Positions 49,786-57,854 of a stretch of 64,000 nt of DNA are shown here, in pieces. The stretch comes from Actinorugispora endophytica (GTDB lineage Bacteria; Actinomycetota; Actinomycetes; Streptosporangiales; Streptosporangiaceae), in NCBI RefSeq assembly GCF_004363075.1, contig NZ_SNYN01000007.1, positions 62,001 through 126,000 on the forward strand, in the 5' to 3' direction. A program made the position numbers and the translations under genes. Each line of letters begins with the position of its first letter. Position 1 is the stretch's first letter. The notes beneath the pieces are model-generated. The model made no database searches. It was not told where the DNA came from and saw nothing but the letters and a program-made list of their open reading frames with translations.

Positions 49786-50057
49786 GGAAGCTCCGGCGCG
49801 GGGTGTTCCGGGCACTGGTCGTCCGGGTGGGTCGTTCGACCTCACGCCACGCGGATCACGAGGTGTCGGCGGGCGGGGCCGGAGGGCCGCGCGTGCCCGC
49901 CGGATGTCCGTGACGCGGCGATTCGAGGCCGCTCCCGCCCCCACCCGGAATGATCGTGGGCTTTCTGCCCTTCCCGGCCCCGAAACGGGCAGAAAGCCCA
50001 AGACCGTCAACAAAACCACCGGTGCCCGAATTCACCCCCGCGTCGGAACCTCCATAG
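49783..50057. repeat. MITE-like element, copy E
   Basis: Left end TAGGGAAGCTCCGGCGCGG, right end CGTCGGAACCTCCATAG. The core holds GTGGGCTTTCTGCCC and GGGCAGAAAGCCC (about 49958-49999). It lies between the convergent secretion operon and tautomerase gene and can end both transcripts. Confidence 0.8.
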
Positions 50058-50113
50058 CCGCCGGGGCCTCACCGGTCGCCCGGGGGTCTCCGGCTTTCAG
50101 GCCGGAGCGGAGG

Positions 50114-50329
50114 TCATTCCTGTGCGGCCTGCTGGATCCGGGCGAGGGTCAGGACGTCGCCGCCGATGCCCCAACCGCCGTCGGGCACCTCCTCCACGAG
50201 GACCAGGGTGGTGGCGCGGGCGCGCTCACCGTAGATCTCGACGTACAGGTCGGTGGTGCGGGTGACGATCTCCTTCTTCTGCTCGGGGGTGAGTGTCTTC
50301 TCCGGAACCTTGAAGTTGGCGAAGGGCAT
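50114..50329 (-). CDS. 4-oxalocrotonate-tautomerase-like protein
   Basis: 71 residues from ATG 50329. The small tautomerase fold is clear (VPEKTLTPEQKKEIVTRTTD; RATTLVLVEEVPDGGWGIGG). The usual catalytic Pro1 after Met removal is present (M-P-F). Length fits monomers of the hexameric 4-OT family. It is encoded downstream of an SDR on the same strand. Confidence 0.8.
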   Translation of the reverse strand: MPFANFKVPEKTLTPEQKKEIVTRTTDLYVEIYGERARATTLVLVEEVPDGGWGIGGDVLTLARIQQAAQE

Positions 50330-50388
50330 GGTCCTGCTCCTGTTCGTGTTCTGCGTGGTGGTGTGGTGGTGTTCGGTCGTCGCGCGGG

Positions 50389-51132
50389 TCAGACCATTCC
50401 GCCGTTGACGTAGACGGTCTGGCCGTTGATCCAGCGGGCGGGCCCGGCCAGGAAGGAGACGACCTCGGCGACGTCGCCGGGGGTGCCGAGCCGCTCCATC
50501 GGGTTCATTCCCGCGATCCGGTCGACGGTCTCCTCGTCCTTGCCCTCGAAGAACAGCTCGGTGGCGACGGGGCCGGGGGCGACGGCGTTGACGGTGATGT
50601 CGCGTCCGCGCAGCTCCCTGGCCAGGATCAGGCTGACCGCCTCGACCGCGCCCTTGGACGCCGCGTAGGGGGCGTAGCCGGGCATCGCGGCCTTCTCCGC
50701 CGAGGTGGAGAGGTTGATGACGGCTCCGCCGCCGCGGACCCGGCGGGCGGCCTGCTGGTTCACCACGAACGTGCCGCGGATGTTGGTGCGGTGCATCCGG
50801 TCGAGGACGGCCAGGTCGAAGTCCGCGACGGGGCCCATGGCCATGATCCCGGCCGAGTTCACGACCACGTCGACCCCGCCGAACTCGCGCTCGGCCGTGT
50901 CGAACAGCTCCGCGACGGCGGCCTCGTCGGCGATGTCCGCTTTCACCGCGATCGCCGTCCCGCCCGCGGCGGTGATGCCCTCGACCGCGCCCCCGGCCTC
51001 CGCGTCGTTGCTCGCGTAGGCGATCACGACGGCCTGGCCGTCGGCCGCGAGGCGCTCGGCGGCCGCGCGGCCGATCCCGCGCGACCCGCCGGTCACGATC
51101 GCGACCCGGCGCCCGGTGCTGGTGTCGCTCAT
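50389..51132 (-). CDS. SDR-family oxidoreductase
   Basis: 247 residues from ATG 51132 with GGAGAGAGGACC upstream. Classical SDR: TGGSRGIG (residues about 14-21), NSAGIMA, and YAASKGAVEA with the catalytic Tyr/Lys. FabG-like length and C-terminus (INGQTVYVNGGMV). It is divergent from the TetR gene at 51250 and probably its target, with the tautomerase downstream. Confidence 0.9.
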   Translation of the reverse strand: MSDTSTGRRVAIVTGGSRGIGRAAAERLAADGQAVVIAYASNDAEAGGAVEGITAAGGTAIAVKADIADEAAVAELFDTAEREFGGVDVVVNSAGIMAMGPVADFDLAVLDRMHRTNIRGTFVVNQQAARRVRGGGAVINLSTSAEKAAMPGYAPYAASKGAVEAVSLILARELRGRDITVNAVAPGPVATELFFEGKDEETVDRIAGMNPMERLGTPGDVAEVVSFLAGPARWINGQTVYVNGGMV

Positions 51133-51219
51133 GGCGGTCCTCTCTCCTTCGGCGGCCCGGTGGACCACCTCGTTGATTTCGCTGCTAACTAAAACATGTA
51201 ATCATTGATATCGTCAAGT

Positions 51220-51241
51220 CGATAACAAGCAGGTGTTATCG
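51220..51241. promoter_or_regulatory. TetR-type operator
   Basis: CGATAACA-AGCAGG-TGTTATCG is a perfect inverted repeat just before the TetR start in the AT-rich divergent region. It suits repression of both the TetR gene and the SDR-tautomerase pair. Confidence 0.65.
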
Positions 51242-51249
51242 TCGGTCAC

Positions 51250-51966
51250 ATGAGTGAGCGCTCGACGACGACGCGGGAGCGGATCGTCCACGCGGCCGCG
51301 ACACTGCTGGCGGAGGGCGGCCGCGACGCGGTGTCCACGCGCGCGGTCGGCGCCGCCGCCGGGGTGCAGGCCCCCACGATCTACCGCCTGTTCGGCGACA
51401 AGCAGGGCCTTCTCGACGCCGTGGCCAGCCACGGCTTCGCCGTCTACCTGCGCGGCAAGACGTCCCGGGAGCACGACCCGGACCCGGTGGAGGACCTGCG
51501 GCGGGGATGGGACCTGCACGTGGAGTTCGGTACGACCAACCCGGCCTTCTACACCCTGATGTACGGTGACTTCCGCCCGGGAGCGGCCCCCGAGGCCGTC
51601 CGCGAGTCCGCCGAGATCCTGCACGGGCTCGTGCTGCGCATCGCCGAGGCGGGGCGGCTGCGCGTCGGCGTGGAGCGCGCGGCCCGGATGATCCACTCCG
51701 CCAGCAGCGGGGTCGTCCTGAGCCTGATCTCCACCGCCCCCGGGGACCGCGACCCCGACCTGTCCCGCCTGGTCCGGGAGGCGGTGCTCGCGGCGGTGAC
51801 CACCGACCCGCCGGGAGAAGCCCCCGACCCCGCCGACGACAGGGCGGCCAGCCACGCCATCGCCCTCAAGGCCGCCCTGCCCCGGAGCACTCCCGCCCTC
51901 ACCCCGGCCGAGCGGGACCTGCTGTCGGAATGGCTCGACAGGATCTCGCGCGCGGGGTCCCGGTGA
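51250..51966 (+). CDS. TetR-family regulator
   Basis: 238 residues from ATG 51250. N-terminal HTH (RERIVHAAATLLAEGGRDAV, then AAAGVQAPTIYRLFGDKQGL) is canonical TetR. The C-terminal ligand domain is variable. It is divergent from the SDR gene and has a perfect palindrome directly upstream, so autoregulation and control of the SDR are likely. Ligand unknown. Confidence 0.9.
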   Translation: MSERSTTTRERIVHAAATLLAEGGRDAVSTRAVGAAAGVQAPTIYRLFGDKQGLLDAVASHGFAVYLRGKTSREHDPDPVEDLRRGWDLHVEFGTTNPAFYTLMYGDFRPGAAPEAVRESAEILHGLVLRIAEAGRLRVGVERAARMIHSASSGVVLSLISTAPGDRDPDLSRLVREAVLAAVTTDPPGEAPDPADDRAASHAIALKAALPRSTPALTPAERDLLSEWLDRISRAGSR

Positions 51967-52012
51967 CCCGCGCCCGAGGCCGGGTGGACGAGCCGCGCTT
52001 CGGTTCTTCCCG

Positions 52013-52072
52013 CCGATCGTGACCTCTTCGGGGTCCCAACCGCTTCCGAGACCCCAAAGAGGTCACGATCGG
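52013..52072. terminator. 23-bp-arm hairpin of the GATC-TGAC family
   Basis: 52013-52035 pairs with 52050-52072 with one mismatch; the loop contains CAACCGCTTCC, the same loop as the 27579 hairpin. It follows the TetR gene by about 46 bases. Confidence 0.8.
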
Positions 52073-52170
52073 CAAGCTTCAGGGCCGCCGCAAGTCGTCA
52101 CCGTTTGAAGCCAAACGACTCTGGAAAGTGACTGACATGCTCCCCCCGCCTTCCCGACTGAGGAGAGTCC

Positions 52171-54111
52171 ATGACCAGGATCTTCGACGAGAAAACCGCG
52201 GCCACGCGGACGACCGGTCTCCCCCAGACCCCGGGCGGTCAGCCGCTGGGCCGGGACGTGATCTTCGACTACCTGCGCGCCGCCGGGATCGACAGCGTCT
52301 TCGGGGTACCGGGGACGAACGAGATCCCGATCATCGACGGGACGGACGCCGACGGCGAGGGCGGGATCACCTACGTCCCCTGCCTGCACGAGAACATCGC
52401 GATGGGCGCCGCGATGGGGTACGCGCGCGCCACGGGCAGGCCGGGCGTGGTGGAACTGCACGTGACCCCGGGCGCGGGCCACGGCCTCGGCAACCTGTTC
52501 AACGCCCACAAGTCACACATCCCCGTCGTGGTGCTGTGCGGGCAGCAGCACAGCAACCTGCTGATCCAGGAGCCGCTGCTCGCCTCCGACCTGGTCCAGG
52601 TCGCGCGCCAGTACACCAAGTGGGCCTACGAGGTGCGCGGCCCCGACGAGATGGGCATGGCCATGCAGCGGGCGATCAAGACCGCGCTGGCGCCCCCGAC
52701 GGGCCCGGTGTTCCTGTCCATCCCGTGGGAGTTCACCATCCAGCCGGTGGAGACGCCCTCCGACTCCGCGGCGCGGGGCAGGACCACCAGGATCGCGTCC
52801 GGGTTCACGGGCGACCTCTCGGAGATCCGCCGGGCCGCCGTCGCACTGGCGGGCTCCGCCCGGCCGATCGTCGTCGCCGGGGACGGCGTCGGCGCCGCTG
52901 ACGCGTGGGACGAGCTGCGCGAACTCGTCGAGGCGATCAACGCCCCGGTCTACACCGAACCGCTCAGCAGCTACATGAACTACCCCAACTCGCTGCCGCA
53001 CTGGCAGGGCCCGCTGCCCTCCACCCAGGAGGGCATGCGGGAGGTGTTCCGGCTGCACGACCACGCGTTCCTGTGCGGGTTCAACGGCCAGGCCCAGGTC
53101 GTGGTCTTCGACTGGGACGACGGCCCGCTGATCCCCGACGGGGTGCGGCAGATCTACCTGCACAACGACCCCTGGGAGATCGGCAAGAACTACTACGGCG
53201 AGATGGCGATCCTCGGCGACATCAAGACGACCCTGCCGGTGCTGACCCGCGAGGTGGGCGAGTGCCAGAGCCCCGTGGACAGGAAGGCCGCCGAGGCGCG
53301 CGGCGAGCGGATCAGGGAGATCGACGACGCGCAGCGCAAGGGCGTGGCCGACCGGCTCCGTGCGGCCGAGTCGTCGGTGCGGGACCGGCAGATCCCCGCG
53401 ACCCTGGTCGCCAAGTGCCTGGCCGACCTGCAGGAGAGCCGGAACCTCTCGCTGACGTTCGTCGACGAGGCGATCTCCGACAGCCCGGCGTTCCAGACGC
53501 ACCTGAGGTTCGACCGCCCCACCGGCTACCTCGGTTCGGAGGGCGGGTCGCTGGGGTACTCGATGCCCGCGAGCCTGGGTGTCAGGAAGGCCCTGGGCGA
53601 GAACGAGGTCGTGGTCAACGCGGTCGGGGACGGGTCCGCGCTCTTCTACCCGCAGTCGTGGTGGACCGCGCACCGGCTCGGCCTGGCGATCCTGTACATC
53701 GTCATGAACAACGGCGAGTACAAGACGCTGATGAGCGGTCTGAAGGAGATCTGGGACGTCTACGGGTGGCATTCCACGGGCTATCCGAAGTTCCCCGAGT
53801 ACCTCGCCCTCGACGGGGAGAGCGTCCCGGGCCCGCGCGCCTCGGGGGAGAGCGTCGGAGGCGTTCCCGACGCCAAGCGGGGCGTGGACTACGTCCACCT
53901 GGCCGGGGCCTACGGAATCGGCGGCAGGCGCGTCTCCAGGTACGCGGACCTGGAGACCTCCCTCGCGGAGGGGCTCGACCAGGTCGCCAAGGGGCGGTCG
54001 TACCTCGTCGAGGTCCTCACCGACGACAAGCTGCCCTCCCGGGAGAGGGCCCAGGACTTCACCGCGTTCGGGCCGCCCGTCAGGTTCAGCGAGTTCTTCG
54101 GCCCGATGTGA
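52171..54111 (+). CDS. Thiamine-diphosphate-dependent enzyme (acetolactate synthase/benzoylformate decarboxylase type)
   Basis: 646 residues from ATG 52171. Three-domain ThDP enzyme: the PYR domain has the activating glutamate (CLHENIAMGAAMGYARATGR, Glu74), the middle domain follows, and the PP domain has the GDG…NN motif (GDGSALFYPQSW near 487; IVMNNGEYKTL). Benzoylformate-decarboxylase-like sequence around WWTAHRLGLAILYIVMNN. It makes or breaks a C-C bond next to a carbonyl; the substrate is not evident. It is followed by an FAD oxidase and a small unknown in one direction. Confidence 0.85.
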   Translation: MTRIFDEKTAATRTTGLPQTPGGQPLGRDVIFDYLRAAGIDSVFGVPGTNEIPIIDGTDADGEGGITYVPCLHENIAMGAAMGYARATGRPGVVELHVTPGAGHGLGNLFNAHKSHIPVVVLCGQQHSNLLIQEPLLASDLVQVARQYTKWAYEVRGPDEMGMAMQRAIKTALAPPTGPVFLSIPWEFTIQPVETPSDSAARGRTTRIASGFTGDLSEIRRAAVALAGSARPIVVAGDGVGAADAWDELRELVEAINAPVYTEPLSSYMNYPNSLPHWQGPLPSTQEGMREVFRLHDHAFLCGFNGQAQVVVFDWDDGPLIPDGVRQIYLHNDPWEIGKNYYGEMAILGDIKTTLPVLTREVGECQSPVDRKAAEARGERIREIDDAQRKGVADRLRAAESSVRDRQIPATLVAKCLADLQESRNLSLTFVDEAISDSPAFQTHLRFDRPTGYLGSEGGSLGYSMPASLGVRKALGENEVVVNAVGDGSALFYPQSWWTAHRLGLAILYIVMNNGEYKTLMSGLKEIWDVYGWHSTGYPKFPEYLALDGESVPGPRASGESVGGVPDAKRGVDYVHLAGAYGIGGRRVSRYADLETSLAEGLDQVAKGRSYLVEVLTDDKLPSRERAQDFTAFGPPVRFSEFFGPM

Positions 54112-54158
54112 CGGACCGCCGGCCCCGAACCGGAAGTCCCCACTCGGAGGAGACAGCG

Positions 54159-55928
54159 ATGGCGGATTCGGCGACAGCACCGGCCTCGACGGAGTCCTGC
54201 GACTACGCGATCGCCGGAGGTGGCGTATGCGGCCTCTACACCGCCTGGCGTCTGCTGAAGGACGCCCAGGAGAACAACAGGGCCCGCAGGGTGGTGGTGT
54301 ACGAGCAGAGCACCCGCGTCGGGGGGCGGCTGCTGTCGTGGGTACCCGTCGAGGGGCTGCGCGCCGAGCTCGGCGGTATGCGCTTCTTCGAGCAGCAGCA
54401 GCTCGTCCGGCGGCTCCTGGAGCAGCTGGGGCTCGGAGAGGAGGTCGCCGACGTGCGCGTCGACGACCCGGGCCCGCCGTGGAACCCGCGCGGGGCGCGG
54501 ACGGCCGCGGGGGACGACACGACCGCGCGGGGACGCTGCCTGCCGGCCCCCGGCGAACGAGGGCGGTCCGCGGTCGAGCTGCTCGTCGGGGCATTCGACA
54601 GCGTGCTCCGGGAGAAGGCGAACGTCGACGTCTTCGACCAGCGGCTCGACGGCCGGACCCCGCAGACGCGCGAGGACTGGGACGAGGTCAAGCAGCACCT
54701 GACGTACGACGGCAGGAAGCTGTGGCACGTCGGCTTCTGGAACCTGCTCGCGGACAAGCTCTCCTTCGAGGCGTACGACCACATCGTCGACTCGTTCGGC
54801 CACTACAGCCTGGCCAGCAACTGGAACGCCGCCGAGGCCATGCGGAGCATCATGCTGGAGTTCGTGCAGGACCCCGCGTACAAGACGCTGTCCAAGGGGT
54901 ACGAGAGCCTCCCGCGGTTCCTCGCCGAGCAGGTCACCGCGCTCGGCCGCAGGGTCAACGGCCGCGGGTGGGAGACGATCCGCAGGGAGCACCGGCTGCG
55001 CGGATTCGACGAGTCCGGCGGGAGGGTCCGGCTCATCCTGGCCACCGGCGCGAAGGACGTCGCGGCCGACGCCGGGAGCCTGGTGCTCGCCATGCCGCGA
55101 CGGTCCCTGGAGGCCCTCGAGACCACCCCGGCCTGGAACATCCGGGCGGACCACGAGCTGCGCGGCCTCGTCCGGTCCGTCAAGCCGTACCCGGCGTTCA
55201 CGCTCTTCCTGCTCTACCGGACCCGGTGGTGGGAGCGGCACGGGTCCGGCTCCCGGTGGCTCCGGCACGGGCGGTCCGTGTGCGACCCGCCCATCCGGCA
55301 GACCTACTACATGCGTCCCGACGCCTGCGAGGAGAGCGGCGGCGACTGCCCGCCGTACGGGGTGCTCATGGCCTCCTACGACGACGCGCGCACCGTCGAC
55401 CACTGGAGCGGGCCCGAGTCGCCGTCCGGCCTGAAGGCGGAGCTGGACGCGCGGCTCGGACAGGAGACGCCCGAGGCCGCCGCCCTGCTCGGGAACCTCT
55501 TCTACGCCGCGGTCGGCCACGGCGGCGAGGCGCGGACGGGGCCGCACGGCGACTGGTGGAAGGACCCGCCCGCCCACGTGCGCAAGGCCGACGAGAAGAT
55601 GATCGAGGAGACGACCGAGCAGCTCGCCGTCCTGCACGGGATCTCTCCCGGTGACATCCCCGCCCCGGTGATCGGCGCGTACGCGGACTGGACGAGCGAC
55701 CCGTTCGGCGGCGGATGGAACTTCTGGCGCCCCCGGACGGACGTCAAGGACGTGATGGAGCGGATCAAGAAGCCCCTGAAGACGACGAACGCCTTCGTCG
55801 TCGGGGAGGCGTACTCCGGCGAGCAGGGCTGGGTCGAGGGCGCCCTCACCACCGCGGAGTCCGTCCTCCAGAACCACCTGGGCGTGAACCGGCCGGACTG
55901 GCTCAGGGGCTGCTACCTCGGCTGGTGA
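54159..55928 (+). CDS. FAD-dependent amine-oxidase-like protein
   Basis: 589 residues from ATG 54159 behind CGGAGGAG. Dinucleotide-binding motif AIAGGGVCGLYTAWRL near residue 18, then the flavin amine oxidase marker GGRLLSW and the C-terminal FAD motif GEAYSGEQGWVEGALTTAE. It is of the L-amino-acid/monoamine oxidase type. Encoded 47 bp after the ThDP enzyme, it may oxidise the same intermediate. Cytoplasmic, no signal peptide. Confidence 0.85.
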   Translation: MADSATAPASTESCDYAIAGGGVCGLYTAWRLLKDAQENNRARRVVVYEQSTRVGGRLLSWVPVEGLRAELGGMRFFEQQQLVRRLLEQLGLGEEVADVRVDDPGPPWNPRGARTAAGDDTTARGRCLPAPGERGRSAVELLVGAFDSVLREKANVDVFDQRLDGRTPQTREDWDEVKQHLTYDGRKLWHVGFWNLLADKLSFEAYDHIVDSFGHYSLASNWNAAEAMRSIMLEFVQDPAYKTLSKGYESLPRFLAEQVTALGRRVNGRGWETIRREHRLRGFDESGGRVRLILATGAKDVAADAGSLVLAMPRRSLEALETTPAWNIRADHELRGLVRSVKPYPAFTLFLLYRTRWWERHGSGSRWLRHGRSVCDPPIRQTYYMRPDACEESGGDCPPYGVLMASYDDARTVDHWSGPESPSGLKAELDARLGQETPEAAALLGNLFYAAVGHGGEARTGPHGDWWKDPPAHVRKADEKMIEETTEQLAVLHGISPGDIPAPVIGAYADWTSDPFGGGWNFWRPRTDVKDVMERIKKPLKTTNAFVVGEAYSGEQGWVEGALTTAESVLQNHLGVNRPDWLRGCYLGW

Positions 55929-56107
55929 CGGAAACGAAAGCCGAGGCCCGGGAGCGCGGAGGGCCTTCCGGCCGGCTCCGCTTCCGGCCGGTCGGTGCCG
56001 CTCCGCTCCGGGGTTTCGCGCCGGGCGCACGGGGCAGCCGGTCTGGCACGGCCCTCGGCGCGGGATCTCCGGGGGCCTCCACGCTTTCCGGGAGAGAGGC
56101 CACGGGC

Positions 56108-56668
56108 ATGGGGAACCGCAGCGGATCCGACACCGTCAAGGACTGGCCCGAGGAGTCGCGCGAGGCGGCCCGACTGGTCATCGACACCTACGGCGAGCCG
56201 GAGGAGGCGACCGCGTCGGAGCTCACCTGGCGCGGTGCCGGGCCGTGGAAGCGGGTGGTGGCCTCACGGACCTTCCACGAGCACCGCTTCCCGGCTCCGC
56301 ACATCGACTCGGTGCGGTCGTTCGTCGACTACCGGGTGCCTCCGGAGAAGTGCGCGCCGCTCGCCCTCTTCGACGGGAGCGTGGTCGTCGACCGCACCGC
56401 GGGCGAGGTGTCCGCCCGCTGCCACGACGAGCAGGCGAACCTCCTCGCCCTCAACCTCATGCACGACATCGTCTCCGGCGACAGGAGCGTGGAGGACGCC
56501 CGCGCCTACTACGCCAAGGAGTTCGCGGACTACCGGCGCGGGGAGCCCACCCCCTACATGAAGAAGCTCCGCTTCCTTCCGGGGGAGAACACCGCGGACC
56601 CCGACGAACGCGTCCTCTCCGACGAGGACCTCGAACGCGCCGCCGAGGAGGGGAAGCGGAAGGCGTAG
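56108..56668 (+). CDS. Conserved unknown protein of the ThDP/FAD cluster
   Basis: 186 residues from ATG 56108 with GGGAGAGAGGCC upstream. It matches a recurrent actinobacterial family of unknown function (TYGEPEEATASELTWRGAGP; IDSVRSFVDYRVPPEKCAPL; YAKEFADYRRGEPTPYMKKL). No catalytic motif is recognised. It lies 180 bp behind the FAD oxidase on the same strand and is followed by a terminator hairpin. Confidence 0.65.
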   Translation: MGNRSGSDTVKDWPEESREAARLVIDTYGEPEEATASELTWRGAGPWKRVVASRTFHEHRFPAPHIDSVRSFVDYRVPPEKCAPLALFDGSVVVDRTAGEVSARCHDEQANLLALNLMHDIVSGDRSVEDARAYYAKEFADYRRGEPTPYMKKLRFLPGENTADPDERVLSDEDLERAAEEGKRKA

Positions 56669-56669
56669 C

Positions 56670-56699
56670 CCGCCTCCGGCGGGGATCCCGCCGAGGCGG
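56670..56699 (+). terminator. GC-rich hairpin after the cluster
   Basis: CGCCTCCGGCGGGG and CCCGCCGAGGCG pair across AT with one bulged base, starting directly after the stop of the gene at 56108. Confidence 0.6.
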
Positions 56700-56752
56700 C
56701 CGGGACGGCGGCGCCCCGACCAGTCCCGGGACGACGCGGGCGCGCCCGGCCG

Positions 56753-57112
56753 TCAGCCCGCCAGCACCTGGGGCGAGACCGTCTTGAGCATCGCGTTGGC
56801 CCACCGCATCTGCCGGAGGGTCTGCGGGTGGCACCGCTTGGTGAGCGCGAGCAGGTCGGTGCCCCCGACCGCCCGCGCGCCCTGGCCGAGCAGCTCCAGT
56901 CCACCGACACCCCGGCGGCCGCGCGGTGCAGCCGCCGCAGGTCCGCCAGGAGCAGCAGGGCCGGTTCGGGGCGGCGGCCCAGCGGTTCGCCCGCCTTCTC
57001 CCGCACCCCGTCGAGCAGCCCCGGATCGTCCCCGCCGGGTTCGCTCGTCTCCAGGCCGTAGCGGCGCCCCGCCTCGACGAGGTCGCCCTCGGCGATCCCG
57101 GCCTCCTCTCGC
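56753..57112 (-). pseudogene. Frameshifted remnant of an unknown actinobacterial gene
   Basis: One minus-strand frame gives GDLVEAGRRYGLETSEPGGD followed by PALLLLADLRRLHRAAAG; sense then continues in a second frame as TDLLALTKRCHPQTLRQMRW and MLKTVSPQVLAG before the stop. The two halves join near 56890. An AGGAGG precedes the first part but no ATG or GTG. It is a broken or error-containing gene of an uncharacterised family. Confidence 0.6.
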
Positions 57113-57186
57113 CGCGCGGAAACGCGGGGCCGCCGCTACCCGGAGGGGGCGGGCGCAAACCGGGGGCGGGGCCGGCGGACGCGCCG

Positions 57187-57711
57187 CTACCGGCCCGTGG
57201 CCTCCCGCTCGATCCGCTCGATCCCGTGCGGCCCGTCGGGGAGCGCCTCGGCCTCCCTCCGCTCCAGGTGCGCCAGGACGGTCTCGCTGATATCGGCGAG
57301 CGTGTCGATCTGCTCCTCGGTCAGCAGGTCGAACAGGTCGGCGCGCAGGCGCGCGGTGTGGTGCGGGGTGGCCTTCTCGATGGCGCACCGGCCCTTGTCC
57401 AGCAGACGGACCACGGCGCTGCGGGCGTCCGCCGGGTTGGTCTCGCGGCGGACGAGCCCGCGCTCCTGCATCCGGCGGAGCTGGTGCGAGAGCCGGCTCT
57501 TCTCCCAGCGCAGTTCGCAGCGCAGCTCCCCCGCGCTCATCCGCCCCTCGGGGCACTCCCTGAGCGCGACCAGGATCTCGTAGTCGGCGTAGGAGAGCCC
57601 GGCGTCCTTCAGCAGGCTCTGGTTCAGGCACGCCGCGAACCGGGCGGACATGCGGTGGTAGCCGGTCCAGGACCGGAGTTCGCGCGCGTTGAGCCGAGCG
57701 GGTTCAGCCAT
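57187..57711 (-). CDS. MarR-family regulator
   Basis: 174 residues from ATG 57711. Winged-helix MarR: LSYADYEILVALRECPEGRM, LRWEKSRLSHQLRRMQERGL, and the wing VRRETNPADARSAVVRLL. It is divergent from the luciferase-like gene at 57855. The intergenic palindrome GTTGAC-TC-GTCAAC is a likely operator for both genes. Confidence 0.9.
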   Translation of the reverse strand: MAEPARLNARELRSWTGYHRMSARFAACLNQSLLKDAGLSYADYEILVALRECPEGRMSAGELRCELRWEKSRLSHQLRRMQERGLVRRETNPADARSAVVRLLDKGRCAIEKATPHHTARLRADLFDLLTEEQIDTLADISETVLAHLERREAEALPDGPHGIERIEREATGR

Positions 57712-57756
57712 GGCACCAGGATAGTTGAGGTTGACACATCATCCAATGGACATAAG

Positions 57757-57770
57757 GTTGACTCGTCAAC
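57757..57770. promoter_or_regulatory. MarR-type operator
   Basis: GTTGAC-TC-GTCAAC is perfectly palindromic in the divergent region; a half-site GGTTGACA lies at 57729. Confidence 0.5.
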
Positions 57771-57854
57771 TAGAAGCTCGGAACGCGGAACGGCCCGCCC
57801 GGCACCGGACGCGCGACCGCGCACCGACCGGACCACACAGGTGGAGACGCCCCC

